A DNA stretch of 48,957 nt. It comes from Actinomycetota bacterium. GTDB taxonomy: Bacteria > Actinomycetota > Acidimicrobiia > Acidimicrobiales > JAMCPL01. The translations under genes were made by a program, and so were the position numbers. Below, piece after piece: positions 14,835 through 23,564 of the stretch. The notes under the pieces are model-generated. The model was not told the DNA's origin. It saw nothing but the letters and a program-made list of their open reading frames with translations, and searched no databases. The first letter of the stretch is position 1. Each line of letters opens with the position of its first letter. The DNA is taken from assembly GCA_023379675.1 (NCBI GenBank), contig JAMCPL010000022.1, positions 1-48,957 on the forward strand, given 5' to 3'.

Positions 14835-16552
14835 ATCGATTGCACTCAACCTCGCGATTACCTTTCAGCACCCGGATACCTCTGAACGCATCTTTGCCGG
14901 TACAGGAGGTATTGCATATCACCGGTGATGCCACTACAAGGCGTAGCCCGTGGTGGGCATTGCCGGTTCTCTGCACCAGCCTGCTGCTCATCTCCATGGA
15001 CACAACCATCTTGAACGTCGCATTACCCACCCTCGTGCGGGTGCTGCATGCCGACATGGCACAACTGCAGTGGATTGTGGATTCATACCTTCTGGTCTTC
15101 GGTGCCACGATACTGGTAGCAGGCAGCATGGGTGATCGCTTTGGCAGGAAGCCTTTTCTCCAAGCGGGGCTGGTCATCTTTGCGGCGGGATCGGTAATGT
15201 CCGCTCTGGCAAACTCTGCCGATGTCCTGATTGCCACCCGGGCATTCATGGGACTCGGCTCCGCTCTGATCATGCCCGCTACACTGTCAATCCTTACCAA
15301 CACCTTTACCAATCACAGGGATCGTGCCAAAGCACTCGGGGTGTGGTCAGCCATGAACGGGGTTGGGGTCGTGCTTGGACCAATCATCGGCGGCCTACTC
15401 CTGGCGCAGTTCTGGTGGGGCTCAGTCTTCCTGATCAACGTCCCCATCGCCGTGGCGGGTCTCGTCGCAGGTGCAGTCGTGTTGCGTAATTCGTTGGATC
15501 CGCAGGCGAAGCGCCCAGATCTTATAGGTGCTGCACTCTCCCTGGGCGGGCTCGGAGCCATCTTACTGGGACTGATCCAGGCTGTGACCTGGGGATGGAC
15601 TTCTCCAGGTGTAATAATCTCACTGGTCTGCGGCATAGCCCTGATGGGATGCATGGTATTACTGGAACACAGGAGTGATCACCCCATGCTTGATGTCAAA
15701 GTCTTTACTGACAGGAGATTCTCTGCAGCGGCAGTATCGATTTCGCTTGGATTCTTCAGCTTACTGGGGATGCTGTTCCTGATTACGCAATACTTCCAAT
15801 TCGTGCTGGGATACTCGCCGCTGAATGCCGGGCTACGCATGGCCCCCCTGGCAATACCACTTGTGATTGCCGCTGGATTGTCGCCAAAGCTCGATCATGT
15901 GGTCGGATCCAAGGTGGTGGTGGCAGCAGGTCTTACAGCGATATTTGCGGGGATGATATGGATGAGCACGGTGAGCGGCAGTGGCGACTACGGGCTTGTC
16001 CTTGCTGGATTGCTTCTGGTGGGTCTTGGTCTTGGCCTCACGATGCCTGTTGCCTTGGACTCTGCGCTAGGATCTCTTCCACTCGAAAAATCTGGCGCCG
16101 GTTCTGCGCTCAATTCCGCCATGGTCCAGATAGGGTCGGCACTAGGGGTTGCGGTTCTCGGTACCGTGGAGGAGTCACCCTATCGGAGTGCCGTAGTGAG
16201 GCAGGTTGCAGGCAATCACTTTCCCGCTTCCATTATGCAGTTCATCGACGGGTCAGTGGGTGGCGCCCTGGCGGTTGCCCATCTCATGGGTAGCCGTGGG
16301 GGAGCGCTGGCACATGTCGCGATAGCCGGGTTCGATAGTGGTGCGAGATCGGCCGACCTCGTGGGTGCTGGAGTCATCGTTCTCGCCATTCTGGTCACTG
16401 TGGTATTCCTCCCATCACGAAGGGGCCATACCGAACCTACGACGACACTTCTCACTGCGCCAAAGCCACAGCCTGCTGCTCGTAGTGGGATGAAGGCGCG
16501 TATCCTGCAGATTGCACGTGGTAAGATAACTGGAGGTTGTCAGTGCAAATAG
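14822..16552 (+). CDS. MFS multidrug exporter, DHA2 (EmrB/QacA) family, 14 helices
   Basis: A 576-aa membrane transporter. The first helix ends in LLISMDTTILNVALPTL, the DHA2 signature, followed by QWIVDSYLL. The loop 2-3 motif GSMGDRFGRKP (motif A) and the motif C region GVVLGPIIGGLL are clear. Hydrophobic segments continue to about residue 540, consistent with 14 helices, and a basic tail ends the protein. Such pumps export drugs, dyes or antibiotics by proton exchange. The N-terminal 40 residues are polar. ATG 14822 lies in the last tandem repeat and has no clear Shine-Dalgarno sequence, so the true start could be further in. The stop overlaps the regulator gene by 10 bases. Likely repressed by the downstream TetR protein. 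Confidence 0.88.
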   Translation: MKQDDRLHSTSRLPFSTRIPLNASLPVQEVLHITGDATTRRSPWWALPVLCTSLLLISMDTTILNVALPTLVRVLHADMAQLQWIVDSYLLVFGATILVAGSMGDRFGRKPFLQAGLVIFAAGSVMSALANSADVLIATRAFMGLGSALIMPATLSILTNTFTNHRDRAKALGVWSAMNGVGVVLGPIIGGLLLAQFWWGSVFLINVPIAVAGLVAGAVVLRNSLDPQAKRPDLIGAALSLGGLGAILLGLIQAVTWGWTSPGVIISLVCGIALMGCMVLLEHRSDHPMLDVKVFTDRRFSAAAVSISLGFFSLLGMLFLITQYFQFVLGYSPLNAGLRMAPLAIPLVIAAGLSPKLDHVVGSKVVVAAGLTAIFAGMIWMSTVSGSGDYGLVLAGLLLVGLGLGLTMPVALDSALGSLPLEKSGAGSALNSAMVQIGSALGVAVLGTVEESPYRSAVVRQVAGNHFPASIMQFIDGSVGGALAVAHLMGSRGGALAHVAIAGFDSGARSADLVGAGVIVLAILVTVVFLPSRRGHTEPTTTLLTAPKPQPAARSGMKARILQIARGKITGGCQCK

Positions 16553-17226
16553 GCAAGCCGGCAGGTGACATCACGGTACACCGGCGCAAGCGAGCCGCCA
16601 AGGGACAGGGCACCCTGCTCAGGCGCGAAATACTTGATGCTGCCGCCGGCATCCTTGCCGATACCGGGAGCGAAGACGCCGTATCCATAAGGGCTGTTGC
16701 CGAACGGGCAGGCGTGTCGACGCCCGCCATCTATATGCACTTCCAGGACAAGGAATCCATGATTATGGCCGTCTGTACGGAAGTCTTTGACGACCTGGAC
16801 CGCAGGCTGCAGGATGCATCGGCCGGATTGGATGATCCTGTCGAAGTGCTGAGACAGCAGGGCATAGCTTATGTCCGTTTCGCACTCGAACGCCCCGAGC
16901 ATTACCGGATAGTGTTTATGCAACGTTCGATGCACTCACGGGCGACCGCTCTGGCGTTGGACCCGATTTCGACCACCGTGTTCCAGCATTTACTGGCAAC
17001 CGTAAAAAGTTGTCAAGACGCAGGCATCTTCCCGGAGGGTGACAGTGTACCGATCGCGCTTGGGTTGTGGTCGGTAGCGCACGGCCTGGCTTCACTCATC
17101 ATCGTGAAGCCTTACATGCCGTGGCCCGACGTAGAGGAGTTTGCCGACCTCATGCTCAAGATGGCCAGGCTTGGTATGTCCGTCTTTGATGGTGCGAGCG
17201 ATCCGTCGCATAAGTCGCATAAATGA
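16543..17226 (+). CDS. TetR-family transcriptional regulator
   Basis: A 227-aa regulator. The N-terminal helix-turn-helix (about residues 30-75) shows REILDAAAGILADTGSE, VSIRAVAERAGVSTPAIYMHFQDKESM, the standard TetR layout. The C-terminal ligand domain has YVRFALERPEHYRIVFM, characteristic of the WHG-type TetR C-terminal domain. GTG 16543 is chosen because GGAGG lies five to six bases before it; the TTG at 16537 is too close. It overlaps the 3' end of the exporter, so the two are co-transcribed. By context it should sense an exported compound and repress the exporter through the palindrome at 14728-14740. Confidence 0.87.
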   Translation: MQIGKPAGDITVHRRKRAAKGQGTLLRREILDAAAGILADTGSEDAVSIRAVAERAGVSTPAIYMHFQDKESMIMAVCTEVFDDLDRRLQDASAGLDDPVEVLRQQGIAYVRFALERPEHYRIVFMQRSMHSRATALALDPISTTVFQHLLATVKSCQDAGIFPEGDSVPIALGLWSVAHGLASLIIVKPYMPWPDVEEFADLMLKMARLGMSVFDGASDPSHKSHK

Positions 17227-17386
17227 CCTTGCATTGCTTCCACGTCTTGAAATGGGACGCTGGTGGTACGCCCGATCGTTATAATTAGCCTGTTACCATA
17301 TAGCTGCATTCGATACAAGATATGTACGTAATGGTATTGCGGGTAGTTAAGATTGTACTGGACTCAACGCTGGAGAGAGGGAGGAT

Positions 17387-18046
17387 ATGAGTACAACAAG
17401 ATCTCTGACGGAAGCCCAATATGGGCCTGCAGAGGGGCTGGAACCAGGCGGTGATGGCGGGCCGCCAACAGGTGGACTCGCAGGTGCCGCCACGGATTTC
17501 AGGATAGTGCCGCTGAAGGGCATTCCGGTTGCTGCCGCCATACTGGTTGGACTTATTGTCGCCATTGCCACCAACAAGCTGTGGGCACTGGATTTCTTCC
17601 ATGTTGTAGGCGGAGGGTTGTGGACAGCCACGGATCTGTTTATAGGATTGTTCATCGGTCCCATGGTACTTGCGCGGCTTTCAATCCCCGCTCGCATAGA
17701 GTTCTCGAAGCGCTTCATGCCGAAAATGATCATCATCATGCCAGTCCTGGTGACCATGACACTTGCCGGTGGATTCCAGCTTGCGCTCAAGTCGCATTTT
17801 CTGTCCCCTGCGATGCCCGAACACGGCTGGCTGATCGCGGCGTTCTGCGTTGTCGGAGTGATGCTGGTGGTGGCCATGGGCACCCTGGGGCCTGCCAATC
17901 TGGCTATCCTTTTCGAGTTGAAGAAGCCACAGCCAGATGGTGAGATCATAGGCAAGCTCATGGGTCGCTTCGTATGGGGTGCGGCTATCCTGGGAGTGAT
18001 GCAGGTGGCCACTTTGATAATAATGACCAGGGTGGCAACGCTATGA
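17387..18046 (+). CDS. Four-helix integral membrane protein of unknown function
   Basis: A 219-aa protein. After a glycine/proline-rich 35-residue leader come four or five hydrophobic helices. The first is VAAAILVGLIVAIAT; the second region, FFHVVGGGLWTATDLFIGLFIGPMVLA, has a His that may bind metal or haem; then MIIIMPVLVTMTLAGGF, WLIAAFCVVGVMLVVAMGTLGPA and the final GVMQVATLIIMT. The His-Val-Gly-Gly-Gly-Leu-Trp pattern resembles CopD/DUF2269-like membrane proteins, but the match is weak. A strong Shine-Dalgarno stretch (GGAGAGAGGGAGG) precedes ATG 17387. A lone TATAAT at 17280-17285 may be its promoter. The gene after it is another membrane protein. Confidence 0.6.
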   Translation: MSTTRSLTEAQYGPAEGLEPGGDGGPPTGGLAGAATDFRIVPLKGIPVAAAILVGLIVAIATNKLWALDFFHVVGGGLWTATDLFIGLFIGPMVLARLSIPARIEFSKRFMPKMIIIMPVLVTMTLAGGFQLALKSHFLSPAMPEHGWLIAAFCVVGVMLVVAMGTLGPANLAILFELKKPQPDGEIIGKLMGRFVWGAAILGVMQVATLIIMTRVATL

Positions 18047-18139
18047 ACAAACCGGCAGCGATATCGAGTCAGGAGTTCACCTGCTACGTCGGTACATCAC
18101 CAGTGTCCCGTTCCGGAAGGTCAGGGAGGTTACGATGCC

Positions 18140-18607
18140 ATGACGCTTGACAATGCTGTTTCGTCTGTTGACGACCGGACCAGCAAGGCTAGTACTGGAT
18201 CAGGAGCGCCATACTGGAAACGCAAACTGCCGCCTGTTGACAAGATAGCCCTTGCTTCTCTGGTGCTTGTTGTCATCGACGGCGTATACATGGCGTCTTA
18301 CCTCCCTCGTCATGCGCCACTCGCTCCGGTGATAGCGTTGCTCAGCGCGTCTGGAGCGTGCCTCGTTGCCGCATGCCTGGCGCTTACCAGGATACGCAGT
18401 TTCGCATGGAACAAGTTCTTCCTTGTACTACGATGGGTCGTGATCGAATACATCATAGAAGCAGGCATGCTCGAATATGTCTTTACCTACGACCATGTGC
18501 GCGGACATCTGATTGTAATCCTGACTCTGGCACTCATCGTCTTTGCCACCGACATCCCCGTCATCATGGCTTTTACAGTCGCAAGATACCAGGACCCAGC
18601 TGCATAG
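18140..18607 (+). CDS. Small multi-helix membrane protein of unknown function
   Basis: A 155-aa protein with a polar 30-residue N terminus and four predicted helices: ALASLVLVVIDGVYMA, APVIALLSASGACLVAACLAL, FFLVLRWVVIEYIIEAG and LIVILTLALIVFATDIPVIMAF. No family is recognised. GGGAGGT lies about ten bases before ATG 18140. It follows the previous membrane protein by 93 bases and is probably in the same transcript, so the two may form one membrane complex. Confidence 0.55.
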   Translation: MTLDNAVSSVDDRTSKASTGSGAPYWKRKLPPVDKIALASLVLVVIDGVYMASYLPRHAPLAPVIALLSASGACLVAACLALTRIRSFAWNKFFLVLRWVVIEYIIEAGMLEYVFTYDHVRGHLIVILTLALIVFATDIPVIMAFTVARYQDPAA

Positions 18608-18749
18608 CCGGGAACGCGTCTACTGGTAACGACCTATTCTGGGAGCTGATCGAGTCGGTGCACTTGATGCCTGTCAATCTTGTCGGGGTGACGGCATTGT
18701 AAAGACCGGCGGGCATGCTGCAAGGAGGTGATTGCCGCTCTTCGAGTGG

Positions 18750-18794
18750 TACCACATGCTACACATGTGACATATGTGGTACAATAGTGCCGTG
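18750..18794 (+). promoter_or_regulatory. Leaderless promoter with nested palindromic operator
   Basis: TACAAT (18780-18785) plus six bases lead to GTG 18792. A symmetric operator is centred at 18765.5: outer arms TACCACAT (18750-18757) and ATGTGGTA (18774-18781) enclose an inner CACATGTG (18762-18769) on the same centre. The outer right arm overlaps the -10 box, so a bound HTH protein would block transcription. Confidence 0.6.
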
Positions 18795-19115
18795 GAGAGT
18801 GCTGCTTCGATAATTCGAGTTGCCAGGCAGCGACTTGGGTGGACACAGGAGCAGCTTGCCCGAGCCGCTCATACTTCACGCTCTGCAATTGCTCGATACG
18901 AAACCGGCAGGCACGAGCCAACTTATGTTGTGCTCGTCCGGATCTTGCATTCGATGGGAGCCAGTATGCAGGTGGTTTCCGATCAGGAGGAGGGCCGGAA
19001 AATAGCCGAGGTGTGCCAGGTGGCTGAAGCCATTATACGCAGCCGTGGCTTTCCATATCCTACAGCGCAGCCCAAATGGCCAGTGTTCAAGGAACTGATG
19101 GCCAAGCATGGATAG
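18792..19115 (+). CDS. XRE-family HTH protein, probable antitoxin
   Basis: A 107-aa protein with a classic Cro/C1-type helix-turn-helix: VARQRLGWTQEQLARAAHTSRSAIARYETGRHEPTY falls in residues about 9-45 (shown only by its key words TQEQLA, SRSAIARYE, GRHEP). The tail has VCQVAEAIIRSRG and ends PKWPVFKELMAKHG. GTG 18792 is the start implied by the leaderless promoter; the ATG at 18774 lies inside the operator. Its last eight bases overlap the next gene, typical of antitoxin-toxin pairs. It should bind the palindrome at 18750-18781 and regulate itself. Confidence 0.72.
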   Translation: MESAASIIRVARQRLGWTQEQLARAAHTSRSAIARYETGRHEPTYVVLVRILHSMGASMQVVSDQEEGRKIAEVCQVAEAIIRSRGFPYPTAQPKWPVFKELMAKHG

Positions 19116-19737
19116 CGAGTTCGGCTACATCGACAAGGTGACATGGATAGTACAACGGCTGAATGCAGCCAGAGTGCCATACGCCATAGGTGGTGCGCTG
19201 GCACTCGGGTATTACGTTCCGGAACCCAGAGCAACTCACGACATAGATATCAATATCTTTATGCCCAGCAGTACTGTGGATGAGCTTCTTCGGACTCTGA
19301 GTCCATACGTCTCCATGAGCGCCGAGCAGAAAGCACAGCTACTGAGCGATGACCAGATACGCCTCCTCTGGGGCGATGTACCAATTGATCTGTTCTATTC
19401 AAGCGTTCCGCTTCATGAAGCCATGCAGGGTCGAGTGGTGCACAAGCAATTCGATGGTATCGACCTACCTATTTTATCGGTAACCGATCTAGTGATTTGC
19501 AAGTCTATATTTGCAAGGCCCAAGGACTGGGTGGACATACTGACGGTAATTGAGCGTCCTGATCTCGATGTCCGGCAAGTGGATCACTGGGTTGAGATGG
19601 TCTGTGGAAAGAGCAGCCGGCAATTTACACAGTGGAAGGCGATTGAGTCAATGGACCCCGAGACATATAGCGAGTTCGACCTACTTACCATAGGACAGAT
19701 TGCCGATTCTTCGGCTGCACCGGATCCCCGGAAATAA
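19108..19737 (+). CDS. Nucleotidyltransferase-fold protein, probable toxin of an HTH/NTase pair
   Basis: A 209-aa protein with a nucleotidyltransferase signature: YAIGGALALGYY, then THDIDINIFMP, which gives the G-G and D-x-D metal-binding pattern of AbiEii/MNT-like enzymes. VPIDLFYS may supply the third acidic residue. The rest is helical with ILSVTDLVICKSIFARPKDWVDI, a segment also common in AbiEii-like proteins. Such enzymes add nucleotides to RNA or protein targets and are often toxins. It overlaps the HTH gene by eight bases and so is translated with it. The substrate cannot be read from the sequence. Confidence 0.65.
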   Translation: MDSEFGYIDKVTWIVQRLNAARVPYAIGGALALGYYVPEPRATHDIDINIFMPSSTVDELLRTLSPYVSMSAEQKAQLLSDDQIRLLWGDVPIDLFYSSVPLHEAMQGRVVHKQFDGIDLPILSVTDLVICKSIFARPKDWVDILTVIERPDLDVRQVDHWVEMVCGKSSRQFTQWKAIESMDPETYSEFDLLTIGQIADSSAAPDPRK

Positions 19738-19789
19738 ATGCCAAGGCCTCTATCTGAGTGCAGCAGGATGGGCCAGTGTCACGCCCGTC

Positions 19790-19816
19790 CCCGGTTGCCG
19801 GGAGCCGCTTTTGGCT
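19790..19816. terminator. Possible terminator between convergent genes
   Basis: Two adjacent short hairpins: CCCGG-TTG-CCGGG (19790-19802) and AGCC-GCTTTT-GGCT (19803-19816). They sit between the stop of the nucleotidyltransferase gene and the stop of the sigma-factor gene, which face each other. There is no long T run, so the call is tentative. Confidence 0.3.
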
Positions 19817-19832
19817 AAGTGCCGGGATCGGT

Positions 19833-20849
19833 TCAGGCACTTGTATCGAATGAGTCGCTGATGCCGTCGTTGTATGCCACATGACGCAACTTGGCCAGTG
19901 CTCTGATCTCGATCTGCCTGACTCGTTCCCTGGAAAGACGTAACTGTTTTGCCGTGACGGCTATCGGCTGGATATCGTCACCATCGAGTCCATATCTCAT
20001 CTTGATGACTTGTAGCTCCTGTTCATCCAATCGGCTTAGCAATCTGTCCAGTTGCCGTGAAATGTACGGATCTGGGTAGTCGCCACATTCGGAAGTCGGG
20101 CAGGCGTAGGTTGGCTCGCTTCCCGTGAACGGCACTGTATCGGACTCGATTCGTGCCAGTTCCTGAAGTTGCCTGACCGGTACTTTTGAATACCGGCTGA
20201 TCTCCTCCAGCGTGGGGATGCGTCCCCACTCCAGTGTCATCTCGTTGCGGGTCGCCCGTAACTTGTGTAGACGGTTGGCTACGTGGGCGGGTAGCCGGAT
20301 GTTCCTGTCCGTAACGGTAACGTAGCGATCCAGCGCCTGCCTGATCCACCATGTCGCATAGGTGGAGAACCTGCATCCCTTATGCCAATCGAATCGGCCG
20401 GCGGCTCGTATCAGTCCGATGTTACCCTCTTGTATAAGGTCTAAGAAGGATACTCCGGTTGTACGATGGTAATTCCTGGCATATGCTACGACCAGCCTCA
20501 GATTGGCGGTAACCAGTACATTTTTGGCCAGTATTGCATCGTGCAGTTGCCTTTCCAGATCGGATTCACATTCTTCGGGCAGGCATGCCGGTACTCCTCC
20601 ATCCAGGGCGCATCCATGCCTACTTGTATCTCTATCCGCTCTGTGCATATACATTTGCCGGGCGGCCAACCTGCCCAAGTCGATCACTTTTCCGAGCCGT
20701 ATTTCGTCTTCCTGCGTCAGCAATCCATATCGCGTGATATCAGCAAGGTACAGTCCAACTGTATCCAGTTCCGAACGGGCCCGATGCAGGAAACCCTGAG
20801 GTCCTGTGCAACCACCTTGATCCACATATACGCTGTTCCCAGTACTCAT
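19833..20849 (-). CDS. Group-2 RNA polymerase sigma-70 factor
   Basis: A 338-aa sigma factor of the RpoD/HrdB type without region 1.1. It has region 1.2 (VGLYLADITRYGLLTQEDE), region 2 (NLRLVVAYARNYHRTTGVSF, LDLIQEGNIGLIRAAGRFDW, FSTYATWWIRQAL), region 3 (ANRLHKLRATRNEM) and region 4.2 (LRLSRERVRQIEIRALAKLR). A short, Cys-rich non-conserved insert (about 85-105) separates regions 1.2 and 2. ATG 20849 has AAAGG eight bases upstream; GTG 20858 is possible. Group-2 factors usually direct stress or stationary-phase genes. It is a single gene divergent from the vWA gene. Confidence 0.9.
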   Translation of the reverse strand: MSTGNSVYVDQGGCTGPQGFLHRARSELDTVGLYLADITRYGLLTQEDEIRLGKVIDLGRLAARQMYMHRADRDTSRHGCALDGGVPACLPEECESDLERQLHDAILAKNVLVTANLRLVVAYARNYHRTTGVSFLDLIQEGNIGLIRAAGRFDWHKGCRFSTYATWWIRQALDRYVTVTDRNIRLPAHVANRLHKLRATRNEMTLEWGRIPTLEEISRYSKVPVRQLQELARIESDTVPFTGSEPTYACPTSECGDYPDPYISRQLDRLLSRLDEQELQVIKMRYGLDGDDIQPIAVTAKQLRLSRERVRQIEIRALAKLRHVAYNDGISDSFDTSA

Positions 20850-21119
20850 GCTATACACCTTTTGTCCACTTTCCGCCTGCTTCCATTCTTCTCATGCTGC
20901 TCACGTCCCGCCGCCGAGCACATTCTCACGCTGCAGCGTACTCATGGTCGAAGCGATTCCTTGATACCTAGCGACTGTCCAATGTTGCATTATGCGCCAG
21001 AGCGTGACCGGTTGCTATCTCCAGTGAGGCATCATTTTGCCGGCTAGGAGGTAAGGCATCTATTGCCTTCAGGCAAGGAATGAGCCACGTTGCAGCGGAT
21101 TAGCAGCGACCGCAGCTGG

Positions 21120-21134
21120 TATCATGATGCCATG
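21120..21134 (+). promoter_or_regulatory. Leaderless promoter of the vWA (TerY-like) gene
   Basis: TATCAT at 21120-21125, six bases, then ATG 21132. There is no Shine-Dalgarno sequence. The box fixes the gene start, which agrees with the protein alignment. Confidence 0.5.
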
Positions 21135-22079
21135 AGCACATACGCGCATGCACTCAGACGGCCGGGCGGTAAGTTATCGAGTAGGCCGCTATTGTCCTTC
21201 TGGCTTGCAGATTGCTCAGGATCAATGGCCCGTGATGGCAAGATACAGGCGCTGAATACCGCCGTTCGCGAAGCGCTACCGCATATACGCGAAGTGGCGG
21301 CCAGCAACCCTTATGCACGGCCATTTGTGCGCGTAATGCGCTTTGGCACCGGCGCGCAATGGCAGTCCGACAATGCTGTACCACTCGAGAGCTTTACATG
21401 GTCAGATCTGGAAGCTGACGGGATTACTGACCTCGGTACCGCACTCCATTTACTCGCTGATGAACTCTCAGATTCTGACATGCCCGCACGTGCATTACCG
21501 CCCGTCATTATCCTCGTTTCCGATGGCCGCCCGACAGATGATTTCGAGTCTGGAATTGCCGCGCTTGATGCTACCCCATTGGGGCAAAAGGCGATACGAC
21601 TCGCTATTGCCATTGGCCGGGATGCAGATCGAGAGATACTCCGACGTTTCGTAGGCAATGCATCCGTGCCCATCCTCGAAGCGAACACGCCAGAAGCGCT
21701 CGCTCGCCAGGTCCGATGGGCATCTACCATTGGCCTGGCTTCATCATCCTCTCCTACCATGGCTCAAATGGGGATACCCGGCACGCAACAGGCTCCGGCC
21801 GGCAGCCAGCAGGCGGGATTGTCCGTCCAGATGTCCGACGAATCTGGCGAAACGTCCATCCGCGATGATGCAGCTACAGGGCTCGCAGGCGTAACAAGCG
21901 AGGGCCTTCATCATGCGGCACGTTACGATGAAGGCTTTCATGGCATGGTACTTCCTGGCGGTGAAGGTTACGGTGGTGAAGGTTACGACATGGGGCAGAA
22001 AGACACCAAAGGCCATGATACAGCAGACGACGGTGGAGAGCGTGGCGATGATGAAGACACCGACATAGAAATCTGGTGA
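21132..22079 (+). CDS. TerY-like von Willebrand factor A domain protein
   Basis: A 315-aa protein. The vWA domain spans residues about 18-205: ADCSGSM is the MIDAS D-x-S-x-S, GKIQALNTAVREALP follows as in TerY, DGITDLGTAL supplies the MIDAS Thr, and ILVSDGRPTDD supplies the final Asp. The rest is Gly/Gln/Ser-rich and ends in a very acidic tail. TerY proteins work with a protein kinase and a PP2C phosphatase in a stress-signalling set, and exactly those genes follow on the opposite strand. The start is ATG 21132 from the leaderless promoter. A second domain such as TerY-C was not recognised. Confidence 0.82.
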   Translation: MSTYAHALRRPGGKLSSRPLLSFWLADCSGSMARDGKIQALNTAVREALPHIREVAASNPYARPFVRVMRFGTGAQWQSDNAVPLESFTWSDLEADGITDLGTALHLLADELSDSDMPARALPPVIILVSDGRPTDDFESGIAALDATPLGQKAIRLAIAIGRDADREILRRFVGNASVPILEANTPEALARQVRWASTIGLASSSSPTMAQMGIPGTQQAPAGSQQAGLSVQMSDESGETSIRDDAATGLAGVTSEGLHHAARYDEGFHGMVLPGGEGYGGEGYDMGQKDTKGHDTADDGGERGDDEDTDIEIW

Positions 22080-22080
22080 C

Positions 22081-22177
22081 CTCGAGCAACAGAAATCGCC
22101 ATATAATCTTCAGGGGCATTCACCGGTCGTTGCCGGACGGTAGCTCAAGTGGCTCGAGCAACAGCAATCGCCACATA
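22081..22177. repeat. Degenerate 72-bp duplication between vWA and kinase genes
   Basis: CTCGAGCAACAG(A/C)AATCGCCA(T/C)ATA occurs at 22081-22105 and again at 22153-22177. The bases after each copy are also related (GGCAT...CACC...). This is a decayed tandem duplication in the space between two convergent genes. Confidence 0.6.
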
Positions 22178-22217
22178 GTTCACAACGGCATCACCAGGCG
22201 GATACCAGCGTGGAATT

Positions 22218-23564
22218 TCAGGTTGCCTGCCGGACTTCGGCAGTGGAAGTTCCGAAGTCTATGGTAGTTCGAGGTGACAGACCTACGGTCATGCCAGGCT
22301 CAACCTCGCGCACAGTTCCCCTTGCACCCGTTGCTCTCCAAGTACTGACGGATGTGTTACGCACTCCTAAAAGCGCTCGATTCGACGGATGCCTGACAAC
22401 TTCACCGATGTTGCGCGAAAAGTCGTAAAGGGCACCGGCTTCCACATGATGAGGGTATATCTTGGCGCCAGGTGACGCCACGGCAAATAGAGAGGTCTCG
22501 GAACTCCTGGCTGTCTCAAAAGCCAGGTACACAGGCGCCGGGAGCGAAGCCTTGCAACGCCAGCATGAAACGCCCTTCCAGGGCTCTGAAGGTTCCCAGA
22601 ACGATTCTGCATCCCCTCCGCAGGAGTCGCACAGCAGGACGGAATCGCGGAGACGAACCATCGCTTGGCGCCACTCGCTTTCACGTACACGTCCATTGAT
22701 TGGGTCGGTGACGCCACGCGTAAACGACCTTACAAACAGGTCGCGAAGATCTCGGGGAAAGTAAGACCATAGATCAAGGGCATTCTGATGCGTACCTGAG
22801 ATCGGCCGGTTGGAATCGTTGTCCGGATCGAATATGAAAACAGGATGTTCACCATATAGCTCTCGCATAGCGGCTACATCCAGTACCTTATAACGCTGCT
22901 CGCCGGCGCCTTCAAAGGGATGATGGATGAAGAACATGTTGAACAGCAGGACAGCGAGGGAAAACAGGTCGGTACGGGAACTTGGCAGCGCAACGCCACG
23001 CACCACTTCAGGCGCCATGAATCTTGGGGTACCCAGAATGCCGCCAGGAGTGGTCCCGTCAATTGTGACATTGTCGTTGTCGCATACCAGGACTTCGCCG
23101 GTTTCGGGATCGAAGAACACATTTCCGAACGATATGTCACGGTAGCATAGCCCCTGGGCGTGGAGGGAGAGAAACGCTTCAGCAAGGCCAAACCCGATAG
23201 TGGCCAGCACGCGAGCGGTGGGATCTACGTTCCTACGCACCAGTTCGCCCATCCCTGCAAAGCGTTGATCGCGAATGGGCATTACGTATCCGAAACTGGT
23301 CGAACGCGAAGCGGTCACGATGTCGAGGGGCCAGAGAAACGCTGAACTTGGCGGGTTTCGGCGAACCAGGTCCTCGAGTGCACGGTACTGACGTGGTCCG
23401 GCGATAGCGGGACGATACCACTTTACAGCGACGATGTCGTCATGCAATTCCGCGCGGTATACTTCTCCCTGGCCGCCACTGCCCAGAAAGCCTGTAATAA
23501 GGCATGGAATCTTTGAGTACGTTGCAAACACCACCTGTCCCGGCCGGAGGAGATCCGAGGTCAA
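22218..23564 (-). CDS. Serine/threonine protein kinase with zinc ribbon and C-terminal beta domain
   Basis: A 448-aa kinase. It has a glycine loop LGSGGQGEVYRAEL, Lys48 in VAVKWY, a catalytic loop YRDISFGNVFFD (Tyr replaces the usual His), DND in place of DFG (VCDNDNV) and GTPRFMAPEV with an activation segment. The kinase domain ends near residue 310. CDSCGG and CWRCK form a zinc ribbon (about 320-350), and the tail has the strand pattern of an FHA-like fold (VGLSPRTTIDFG). The start TTG 23564 overlaps the PP2C stop (TTGA) with AGGAG upstream, so translation is coupled. It completes a TerY-P-type triad with the vWA and PP2C genes. Substrates are unknown. Confidence 0.82.
   Translation of the reverse strand: MTSDLLRPGQVVFATYSKIPCLITGFLGSGGQGEVYRAELHDDIVAVKWYRPAIAGPRQYRALEDLVRRNPPSSAFLWPLDIVTASRSTSFGYVMPIRDQRFAGMGELVRRNVDPTARVLATIGFGLAEAFLSLHAQGLCYRDISFGNVFFDPETGEVLVCDNDNVTIDGTTPGGILGTPRFMAPEVVRGVALPSSRTDLFSLAVLLFNMFFIHHPFEGAGEQRYKVLDVAAMRELYGEHPVFIFDPDNDSNRPISGTHQNALDLWSYFPRDLRDLFVRSFTRGVTDPINGRVRESEWRQAMVRLRDSVLLCDSCGGDAESFWEPSEPWKGVSCWRCKASLPAPVYLAFETARSSETSLFAVASPGAKIYPHHVEAGALYDFSRNIGEVVRHPSNRALLGVRNTSVSTWRATGARGTVREVEPGMTVGLSPRTTIDFGTSTAEVRQAT

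Noticed and set aside
17247-17285. TTGAAA and TATAAT as a full promoter before the membrane protein gene
   Set aside because: The spacing is 27 bases, too long for a normal sigma-70 promoter. Only the TATAAT box may be real.
22076-22267. 63-codon frame overlapping the vWA stop by GTGA
   Set aside because: It consists of the worn 72-bp duplication and the 3' end of the opposite kinase gene. The peptide has no recognisable domain and no ribosome site.
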